12,356 nucleotides of DNA, from assembly GCA_964461505.1 (NCBI GenBank), contig CAYWUW010000014.1, forward strand, positions 1-12,356, in the 5' to 3' direction. Of this stretch, positions 7,222-12,306 are shown piece by piece. The position numbers were made by a program, and so were the translations under genes. The DNA is from HK-STAS-PATE-42 sp964461505 (GTDB taxonomy: Bacteria > Patescibacteriota > Saccharimonadia > Saccharimonadales > HK-STAS-PATE-42). The notes under the pieces were generated by a model. The model was not told the origin of the DNA, did not search any database, and worked only from the letters and a program-made list of their open reading frames with translations. Numbering within the stretch: position 1 is the stretch's first letter; each line of letters opens with the position of its first letter.

Positions 7222-7279
7222 ATCCCTTTGAGGGATCTCTCGACGGGTTCGGGACGACAGAAAGAAGGATTTAAGCTTA
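7222..7279 (+). repeat. Hairpin repeat ending in TTAAGCTTA
   Basis: ATCCCT (7222-7227) and AGGGAT (7231-7236) form a tight hairpin. The tail GACGACAGAAAGAAGGA leads into TTAAGCTTA (7271-7279), the same tail-plus-palindrome arrangement as at 9035-9061 and 9223-9250. Confidence 0.55.
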
Positions 7280-7283
7280 GGAT

Positions 7284-7308
7284 GAACCGCGGAGAGGGTT
7301 CTTTTTTT
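7284..7308 (+). terminator. Possible terminator of the 498-aa gene
   Basis: GAACC (7284-7288) and GGTTC (7297-7301) form a 5-bp stem followed at once by seven T residues. The stem is short, so termination may be weak. It lies between convergent genes, after the 498-aa gene and just before the rpoD stop codon. Confidence 0.45.
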
Positions 7309-7315
7309 GGCTGCT

Positions 7316-8614
7316 CTATTCTTCTAGGTAGCTGCGGAGTTTGCGGGCGTTTTGGTTCCGCCTTAGTTTATTGAGGGCTTTGGCTTCTATTTGGCGGATG
7401 CGTTCTCTGGTGACATCGAATTCATGGCCGACTTCTTCTAAAGTGTGTTGCCGGCCATCTTCTAACCCAAATCTAAGCTTAAGAATTTTAGCTTCGCGGT
7501 CGCTAAGTTCTGAAAGAACTTCATCAATTTGTTGGCGCATGTAGGCTTTGGTGGCGGCTTCTGCAGGGCTTTCGGCATCTTCATCTTCGATAAAATCGGC
7601 TAAAATGCTATCGTCATCTTCTCCGCCACTTCCGATGGTGGCATCCAGGCTGCCGGTATCTTGCTTAATTTTAAAGATGTATTCGACTTTTTCGGGTTCC
7701 ATTTCGAGTTCTTTGGCGAGTTCTTCAATGGTTGGTTCGCGGTTAAGTTCTTGAGTCATTCTACGCTGGGTGCGCATTAGTTTGTTGATGTTTTCGAACA
7801 TGTGAACAGGAATACGAATAACGCGAGATTGATCGGCGATGGCGCGGGTGATGGCTTGGCGAATCCACCAGGTGGCGTAGGTGCTAAACTTAAAGCCTTT
7901 ATCTGGGTCAAACTTTTCGACGGCGCGCATTAGGCCGTTGTTGCCTTCTTGAATTAGATCTAAAAAGTCGAGGCCTCTACCGGTGTAGCGTTTGGCAATG
8001 GAAACAACAAGACGCATGTTGCTTTCGGCCATTTTGGCTTTGGCGGCGGGGTCGCCTTCTCTAATTTTTAGGGCTAGTTCGATTTCTTCGGGCCCTGTTA
8101 AAAGCGGGACGTTGCCGATTTCTCGCAAATAAAGTCTAACTGAATCGTCGGCGATTTCTTTTAGGTAGACGTTGACGTCTTCTTCAATCTCGAGATCTTT
8201 ATCGTCAAGATCTTCGGCGTCGGGCTCGTCTTCGGTATCATCTTGAGGTATGATGGTTTTTTCTGGTTGCTTGGTTTTACGGGGAGCTCTGGTTTTTTTG
8301 GCCGGAGCAGCCTTTTCTTCTTTCGCTGCTTCTTCTTTTGTGGTTTGCTTCTTTGCTATCGATACAGAAGATTGATCGGCTTTTTTAACGAGAACCTTCT
8401 TTTTGGATTCTGGCTTTACTACGCTGATTTTTTCTTCTTTAAGCTTAGTTTTGAGCTCTTTGATTTCTTGTTTGGTAAGGATGTTTTTTGGATCGAACTT
8501 TAAGATGGCTTGGTCGAAATCTGTTTGTTCGAGCTTATTGTTTTTGAGGGAATGTTTTTTGAGATCTTTTATGATTTTTGTTTGGATTTTTAAAGCGGAG
8601 TTTTTACCTATCAT
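7316..8614 (-). CDS. rpoD: RNA polymerase primary sigma factor RpoD (sigma-70)
   Basis: This is the housekeeping sigma factor that directs RNA polymerase to -35/-10 promoters. Region 1.2 is at about 157-185 (DSVRLYLREIGNVPLL). Region 2 is at about 195-262, with the -10 melting segment KFSTYATWWIRQAITRAI (242-259). Region 3 is at about 265-345, and region 4 at 363-432 with the -35 HTH TLEEVGHEFDVTRERIRQIE (391-410). Residues 10-66 resemble region 1.1, and 68-148 are a long Lys/Glu/Asp-rich linker. The usual EGNIGL of region 2.2 reads EGNNGL here (223-228). The ATG has no Shine-Dalgarno, and a promoter sits almost on top of it. It is separated from dnaG by 944 bp of repeats. Stop is TAG. Confidence 0.98.
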   Translation of the reverse strand: MIGKNSALKIQTKIIKDLKKHSLKNNKLEQTDFDQAILKFDPKNILTKQEIKELKTKLKEEKISVVKPESKKKVLVKKADQSSVSIAKKQTTKEEAAKEEKAAPAKKTRAPRKTKQPEKTIIPQDDTEDEPDAEDLDDKDLEIEEDVNVYLKEIADDSVRLYLREIGNVPLLTGPEEIELALKIREGDPAAKAKMAESNMRLVVSIAKRYTGRGLDFLDLIQEGNNGLMRAVEKFDPDKGFKFSTYATWWIRQAITRAIADQSRVIRIPVHMFENINKLMRTQRRMTQELNREPTIEELAKELEMEPEKVEYIFKIKQDTGSLDATIGSGGEDDDSILADFIEDEDAESPAEAATKAYMRQQIDEVLSELSDREAKILKLRFGLEDGRQHTLEEVGHEFDVTRERIRQIEAKALNKLRRNQNARKLRSYLEE

Positions 8615-8617
8615 AAG

Positions 8618-8654
8618 TTTTAGTAGTATATCTTGTTTTGGTTATTTTTAGCAA
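8618..8654 (-). promoter_or_regulatory. rpoD promoter, probably giving a near-leaderless mRNA
   Basis: On the minus strand, TTGCTA (8649-8654), an 18-bp spacer and TATACT (8625-8630). The expected start of transcription is near 8618, only three or four bases before the ATG at 8614. This agrees with the missing ribosome binding site. Confidence 0.5.
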
Positions 8655-8774
8655 CAGCGGTACAAGAGGTTTTGTCTCTTGCCTGTTACTTAGTCTTTCT
8701 CATTTCTACTACGCACTGTGTTTTTGTTTTGTTTCAAAATTTAAGTTTAGTCTGCTGTTTTTTCTGCGTAACAT

Positions 8775-8803
8775 GGATCCCGGCCTACGCCGGGATGACA
8801 GTG
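8775..8803 (+). repeat. Hairpin repeat (ATCCCGGC/GCCGGGAT) with GATGACAG tail
   Basis: ATCCCGGC (8777-8784), loop CTAC and GCCGGGAT (8789-8796) form an 8-bp perfect stem. TGGATCC head and GATGACAGTG tail match the other family members. Confidence 0.75.
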
Positions 8804-8814
8804 CCTACCTTTGT

Positions 8815-8856
8815 TGTCATCCTGAGGAACGAGCGTAGCGAGTGACGTGAGGATCT
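8815..8856. repeat. GTCATCCTGA...AGGATCT repeat
   Basis: Starts GTCATCCTGAGG and ends GTGAGGATCT, with an inner hairpin CGAGCGTAGCGAG. This is the reverse-oriented form of the GATCC...GATGAC repeat family. Similar elements are dispersed in many bacteria. Confidence 0.65.
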
Positions 8857-8875
8857 ATTAATAAGGAATCTTTTT

Positions 8876-8951
8876 TGACTGGATCCCCGCAACAAGTGCG
8901 GGACAGGCCTTCATATGTGTTCAGAATGACGGTGGTGGGAGGTTAAGCTTA
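8876..8951 (+). repeat. Composite hairpin repeat: type 1 head, type 2 core, tail ending in TTAAGCTTA
   Basis: The head TTGACTGGATCC equals that of the type 1 repeats. The core CCCGC/GCGGGACAGGC (8886-8908) equals 3521-3543 with two loop changes. The tail reads AATGACGGTGGTGGGAGG and runs into TTAAGCTTAATTAA. It therefore mixes parts found separately elsewhere. Confidence 0.75.
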
Positions 8952-8963
8952 ATTAAGATCTAA

Positions 8964-9061
8964 GATTCCCGCCTCCCTACTTCGCCATACTGGCTACGCA
9001 GGGCAAGCCGCGGGAATGAAGGAGGCAGGTGCGAGGATGACAGAGGTGGGGGTTAAGCTTA
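8964..9061 (+). repeat. Long hairpin repeat (ATTCCCGC/GCGGGAAT) ending in TTAAGCTTAA
   Basis: ATTCCCGC (8965-8972) pairs with GCGGGAAT (9010-9017). The tail GATGACAGAGGTGGGGG (9037-9053) runs directly into TTAAGCTTAA. Confidence 0.7.
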
Positions 9062-9084
9062 ACTTTCTTTTCCTTTGCGTAGCA

Positions 9085-9142
9085 TGGATCCTGCGGCCAG
9101 AGTTTATGCTGAATTAATTTCAGTGCCAGGATGACGGTGGTG
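9085..9142 (+). repeat. Hairpin repeat (ATCCTG/CAGGAT) with GATGACGG tail
   Basis: ATCCTG (9088-9093) and CAGGAT (9127-9132) are complementary 6-base arms around a 33-base loop. TGGATCC head and GATGACGGTGGTG tail place it in the same family. Confidence 0.6.
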
Positions 9143-9149
9143 TGTTGTC

Positions 9150-9250
9150 TTCTGTAGAAAGTAAGGGATATTCCAGACGAGCTGGAATAAGCTCTGCTCT
9201 TCTTGGGGTCTTTTTTTTGAGTGGGATGACAGAAAGGGGGATTAAGCTTA
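9150..9250 (+). repeat. Repeat with TATTCCAG/CTGGAATA hairpin, copy A
   Basis: About 50 bp nearly identical to 12240-12300. TATTCCAG (9169-9176), loop ACGAG and CTGGAATA (9182-9189) form an 8-bp perfect stem, then GCTCTGCTCTTCTTGGGG and a run of T residues. Here it is followed by GTGGGATGACAGAAAGGGGGA and TTAAGCTTA (9242-9250). Confidence 0.8.
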
Positions 9251-9417
9251 TGGTAAGTGCACGTGGAGGGCTTGGTTTTGGCAATTATTTGGACATGTTG
9301 GTTTCCACAGGCTCAAAAATGTTATTCGGGGGTGGTGGAGTTTTGCACAGGTGCTTTGGGCTGCTCTCTATTTGTAGGTTTAAGCTAATGGTTCATTACT
9401 GCGTAAGGCCTCTTTTT

Positions 9418-9466
9418 GTCATTCTGAACCATGGCATGTCGCCATGACGTGCTTGTTTCAGGATCT
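9418..9466 (-). repeat. Hairpin repeat, type 1 core, inverted copy with changed outer stem
   Basis: Bases 9430-9448 are the reverse complement of the type 1 inner core. On the minus strand the element starts AGATC and ends AATGA, with outer arms CTGAA/TTCAG in place of CCCAG/CTGGG. One inner-stem base differs (GCACGTC for GCATGTC). Confidence 0.8.
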
Positions 9467-9485
9467 GAATAGATTAGAATTTTAT

Positions 9486-9545
9486 TTTTGACTGGATCCC
9501 CAGTCGAGCATGTCATGGCGACATGCCATGGCTGGGGATGACGGA
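9486..9545 (+). repeat. Hairpin repeat, type 1 core (copy 3)
   Basis: The core is identical to 1-53 and is followed by GATGACGGAATGACGGG. It lies just beyond the dnaG stop codon. It is not a normal terminator for dnaG, because on the minus strand the hairpin is followed by A residues, not T. Confidence 0.9.
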
Positions 9546-9558
9546 ATGACGGGTGGGG

Positions 9559-11352
9559 TTAGTTGTTGGGGGTGAGGTTCTGGATTTGCTGGAGGATGGT
9601 TTGTTGTTCTTGCTTGGTGGCGGTTTGGAGTTCTTGCTTAAGCTTAAGGTGTTTGAGTTTGCGGGCGAGTTCTAGACTAAGCTTAAATTGTTCTTCTGTA
9701 AGAAGGTTTTGATCTTGATCTTTAGGGCTGAATTCGATGAGCTGGGCGCGGATTAGACCTAGCTGGGCTAGGTAATCGGGCTGTAAGAGAGAGGAATCTT
9801 CGCTGAGTAGGTGGCGGTAGTGGTTCTGGACATTCTGTGAGCTGATTTCGGTGGGTTGTAAGAGCTTTTCGAGTTCTTTTAGGTATTTAGTTTGTTTTTT
9901 GGTTCGGGGGCTTTGCAAGAGGCTGAATAGGCGGCTGAGAGTTACTTCTAGTTTGGTTGCTAGGCTTTTTTGTTCTATAAAAGCCGCCTCTTTTGCTGGG
10001 TCTTCCCCCTTTTCTGATGCTTGGGAAGGTGATTTTGGGCTTTGAGAGTTTTTGATGGGCCTTAATCTTTTTGGTGGAGTTTTAGCGGCGAGCTGTTCGA
10101 GGGCATCTAGTGAAACGCCGAGTTTATCGCTTAAATACTGAAGGTAAGATTCTTTAGAAACGGGATTTTGGATTAAGTTTAAGATTCGGTAGACGCTGGC
10201 GGCGTAAGCTCCTTTTTCTGCTGGAGAGGTTAAGTTTAGATCTTTGGCTAAAATTTCGATTAGCCAGATGTAGGCATCTTGCCTGCTTTGGACGGCGAGC
10301 TTCCAGGCTTCTAACCCTTTAGATTTGATGAGTTCATCGGGATCTTTAAATTGTGCTGGAATGGTGGCAACATAGGTTTTTAGATCGGTTGCGGCGGTAA
10401 GTTCTAGCGAGCGGATGGTGGCGTTGATTCCGGCTTGGTCGGTATCTAAACAAAAAATTAAGTTTTCGGTAAGGCGTTTGATTTGGGTAATTTGGAGGTT
10501 GGTGATGGCGGTTCCAGAGGCGGCGACGACCTCTTGCAGCCCTGCTTGGTGGCTGGTGATGATATCGAAGTTGCCTTCTAGTAAAACGGCTTGGTTGTTT
10601 TTGCGGATGGATTCTTTGGCTAAGCTTAATCCGTATAAAAAGTTGGATTTGTTATAGATCGGGGTTTGGGGTGTGTTGAGATACTTGGGGCCGAAGCTGC
10701 CGGTTCCTTCTTTTAGGTTTCTGCCTGTAAAACCAAGGATGTTGCCTTCGGTATCGATGAATGGGAAGATGATGCGCGAGCGGAAGATATCTTTTAAGCC
10801 AGAGCGGGAGCGGTTTGTGGCGATTCCGGCTTTTTGGACATCTTGTGGGTTAAAGCCTCGTTTTTGTAGAACTTTAACTAGGCCATCAGCGGAGTTTGGG
10901 GCGTAGCCGAGTTTGAATTCTTTGATGCCTTGTTTGGTGATGCCGCGGTTTTTGAGGTAATCAAGGGCTTCTTGATTCTTTAAAAGTGAGGTTTGAAAGT
11001 ATTTGGTGGCGAGGGTGTTGATTTGGTAGAGGGTTTGTTTTTGTGCCTTAAGCTTAGTGCTGGGTTGTTTGAATTCTGGTAGTTCTACCCCTGCTCTTTC
11101 GGCTAGTTTTTGGAGTGATTCTGGAAAGCTGAGGCCTTCGACCTCCATGATAAAGGTGAAGATGTCGCCGCCTTTACCGCTGGAAAAATCGTGCCAAATG
11201 TTCTTTTCGGGTGAGACGATGAAGCTGGGGGTTTTTTCGGGCGAAAATGGGCTGAGGCCTTTGTAATTGCGGCCGGCTCTTTTAAGATCGACGTATTCGC
11301 CGACGATGAGCTCTATGGGTAGGCGCTGTTTGATTTCTTCTTTGGGCTCCAC
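9559..11352 (-). CDS. dnaG: DNA primase DnaG lacking all zinc ligands
   Basis: DnaG lays down RNA primers at the replication fork. The N-terminal domain (1-95) has the primase zinc-binding-domain sequence, but the four ligands are replaced: Ser34 and Ser37 in YKGLSPFSPEKTPSF (30-44), and Asp55 and Ser58 in WHDFSSGKGGD (53-63), where C, H, C, C are normal. The RNA polymerase domain is intact: FRSRIIFPF (191-199), TOPRIM Glu260 in LLEGNFDII (258-266), and Asp304/Asp306 in FCLDTDQAG (301-309). KDPDELIKS is also present. The helicase-binding C-terminus (about 455-597) is helical and Leu/Gln/Lys-rich. Length 597 aa is normal. The start is GTG, with weak AAGAAG upstream. A possible -10 (TATACT on the minus strand, 11386-11391) has no good -35. 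rpoD follows on the same strand. Confidence 0.97.
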   Translation of the reverse strand: MEPKEEIKQRLPIELIVGEYVDLKRAGRNYKGLSPFSPEKTPSFIVSPEKNIWHDFSSGKGGDIFTFIMEVEGLSFPESLQKLAERAGVELPEFKQPSTKLKAQKQTLYQINTLATKYFQTSLLKNQEALDYLKNRGITKQGIKEFKLGYAPNSADGLVKVLQKRGFNPQDVQKAGIATNRSRSGLKDIFRSRIIFPFIDTEGNILGFTGRNLKEGTGSFGPKYLNTPQTPIYNKSNFLYGLSLAKESIRKNNQAVLLEGNFDIITSHQAGLQEVVAASGTAITNLQITQIKRLTENLIFCLDTDQAGINATIRSLELTAATDLKTYVATIPAQFKDPDELIKSKGLEAWKLAVQSRQDAYIWLIEILAKDLNLTSPAEKGAYAASVYRILNLIQNPVSKESYLQYLSDKLGVSLDALEQLAAKTPPKRLRPIKNSQSPKSPSQASEKGEDPAKEAAFIEQKSLATKLEVTLSRLFSLLQSPRTKKQTKYLKELEKLLQPTEISSQNVQNHYRHLLSEDSSLLQPDYLAQLGLIRAQLIEFSPKDQDQNLLTEEQFKLSLELARKLKHLKLKQELQTATKQEQQTILQQIQNLTPNN

Positions 11353-11410
11353 TAAACTTCTTGTTTTAGCTACTTGCTAAGCTTAAGTATAACGTAGGTG
11401 GGGGTGTGGT

Positions 11411-12097
11411 TTAGACAACTTTGTGATTTGGGCCGAGGCGAACTGAGTGCGGTGGAAGCGTTTCGCTTTGGCTAACCGTGGCTCCAGGCAATAAATATGA
11501 CGAGTAACCCACTAATGCATCTTCTCGTACTGTAGCCCCTTGCCCCAAAATAGCCCCTCGTTCCACATGGGCATTGGGGCCAACGCTTACCCGGACGCCT
11601 CCTACAACATCAGAACTTACAGAAGACCCTGCTTCTAATGTTGTATGTTCATCAAGGTTTGTGCAAGCTCCAACAACCGAATCTGGCCCTAGAACCGTGC
11701 CCGACCCAAGCTTAGCATTAAAATGAACAACGGCGCCTTCGCCAATTTCTACGCCAGTATCAATTTCCGATCCTATATCTACTCGTGCTCTGGGGCCTAT
11801 CTTTGCCATTCGACCCACCGTAGAGGCTCTTATGTAGGCTTCTGGCCCTACGCTTACTTCACCTAGGAACCGAGTGCCTCCTTGCACGGTAGAGGTTCTA
11901 TGTATATCACTCCTTTTGAGGTCTCCTGGGTTTGGAAATGTCACTACCAAGCTTTTCGGCATAACTTTAGACATATGATCTAGATGGCGGTTGTACTCTT
12001 CTTTCTCTTCGGGACTCATGGAAGAATATCTCTTAGCCTTGTCTTCATAAGGCTCTGATTCCCATGACCCATCTGGGTGGACTTTTTTTATTTCCAT
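11411..12097 (-). CDS. Left-handed beta-helix (hexapeptide-repeat) protein
   Basis: Residues 1-60 are charged and probably helical (SPEEKEEYNRHLDHMSKVM). Residues about 68-222 are imperfect hexapeptide repeats of the [small]-G-x-x-[AV] type, for example GEVSVGPEAYI, GPRARVDIGSEI, GEGAVVHFNAKLGSG, GPNAHVERGAILGQGATV. This predicts a left-handed beta-helix as in LpxA/gamma-carbonic anhydrase-like proteins. I cannot identify active-site histidines or a substrate, so it may be an acyltransferase, a carbonic-anhydrase relative or a structural protein. On the plus strand this region is C-rich over G, the reverse of its neighbours, and it lacks TAAGCTTA, so it may be a later arrival. It shares its promoter block with the 149-aa gene. 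ATG start, TAA stop; dnaG starts 58 bp after it and could be partly cotranscribed. Confidence 0.8.
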   Translation of the reverse strand: MEIKKVHPDGSWESEPYEDKAKRYSSMSPEEKEEYNRHLDHMSKVMPKSLVVTFPNPGDLKRSDIHRTSTVQGGTRFLGEVSVGPEAYIRASTVGRMAKIGPRARVDIGSEIDTGVEIGEGAVVHFNAKLGSGTVLGPDSVVGACTNLDEHTTLEAGSSVSSDVVGGVRVSVGPNAHVERGAILGQGATVREDALVGYSSYLLPGATVSQSETLPPHSVRLGPNHKVV

Positions 12098-12136
12098 AAC
12101 TTTTTACTTATTTTTAATTTTTTTGTTGTGTCGTTA

Positions 12137-12180
12137 GTTTTGATACTAGCATATTGGTTATGGTAAAGTCAAGTATTTTG
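12137..12180 (-). promoter_or_regulatory. Duplicated promoter block, copy B
   Basis: On the minus strand, TTGACT (12167-12172), an 18-bp spacer and TAGTAT (12143-12148) with TGC before it. Bases 12141-12174 are identical to 3323-3356, and six more bases match with one change. The start codon of the beta-helix gene is about 45 bp downstream. Confidence 0.75.
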
Positions 12181-12239
12181 CCTCAACTTAAGTTTAGCCC
12201 GATTTATTCGGTCTATCCCTTACCCCCTATCCCCTTATC

Positions 12240-12300
12240 TTCTATAAAAAGTAAGGGATATTCCAGACGAGCTGGAATAAACTCTGCTCTTCTTGGGCTT
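12240..12300 (+). repeat. Repeat with TATTCCAG/CTGGAATA hairpin, copy B
   Basis: Nearly identical to 9152-9210: stem arms at 12259-12266 and 12272-12279, then CTCTGCTCTTCTTGGG. Here it is joined directly to a type 1 repeat head (TTTTTGACTGGATCC), whereas copy A is joined to a GATGACAG tail. Confidence 0.8.
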
Positions 12301-12306
12301 TTTCTT

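Larger units (their letters stand above)
8615..9558. other. Repeat-filled gap between dnaG and rpoD
   Basis: This 944-bp region has no credible gene. It holds the rpoD promoter and at least seven hairpin repeats in a row (8777, 8815, 8876, 8964, 9088, 9150, 9418 and 9486 onward), with TAAGCTTA at 8944, 9054 and 9243 and TAAGTTTA at 8742. A 101-codon GTG-started frame (9142-9447) overlaps repeats and is not considered real. Bases 9251-9410 are the only part not matched to a repeat; I see no tRNA or known small RNA there. Confidence 0.7.
149..11385. repeat. Highly iterated palindrome TAAGCTTA (25 copies)
   Basis: Copies start at 149, 277, 431, 778, 1452, 2556, 3370, 3801, 3837, 3954, 4886, 5067, 5666, 6206, 7272, 7474, 8440, 8944, 9054, 9243, 9639, 9678, 10621, 11049 and 11378. 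Nine are full TTAAGCTTAA, fifteen have T on one side and G (or C on the other side) in the matching place, one is TTAAGCTTAT, and CTAAGCTTAG never occurs. Ten further sites are the one-step variant TAAGTTTA or TAAACTTA (211, 217, 3574, 4393, 4641, 7885, 8742, 10174, 10231, 12189). Confidence 0.9.

Noticed and set aside
9256..9265. GCACGTGGAG as a possible parS site
   Set aside because: It shares only the central CACGTG with TGTTTCACGTGAAACA and lacks the flanking arms; no better match is in the window.
9300..9349. Two DnaA-box-like sequences (GTTTCCACA at 9301, TTTTGCACA at 9341) suggesting an origin
   Set aside because: Only one fits the TTWTNCACA pattern, there is no cluster or AT-rich unwinding element, and dnaA is not nearby.
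9142..9447. 101-codon GTG-started frame in the dnaG-rpoD gap
   Set aside because: It is made largely of repeat sequence (9150-9250 and the inverted element at 9418) and has no Shine-Dalgarno.
9486..9545. Type 1 hairpin as terminator of dnaG
   Set aside because: On the dnaG strand the hairpin is followed by an A-rich, not T-rich, sequence.
8615..9558. CRISPR array from the many repeats
   Set aside because: Units are of different length and sequence with irregular spacing, and there are no cas genes.
89..12097. UGA recoding to glycine, as in Gracilibacteria/SR1
   Set aside because: All nine genes are full length under the standard code with no in-frame TGA.
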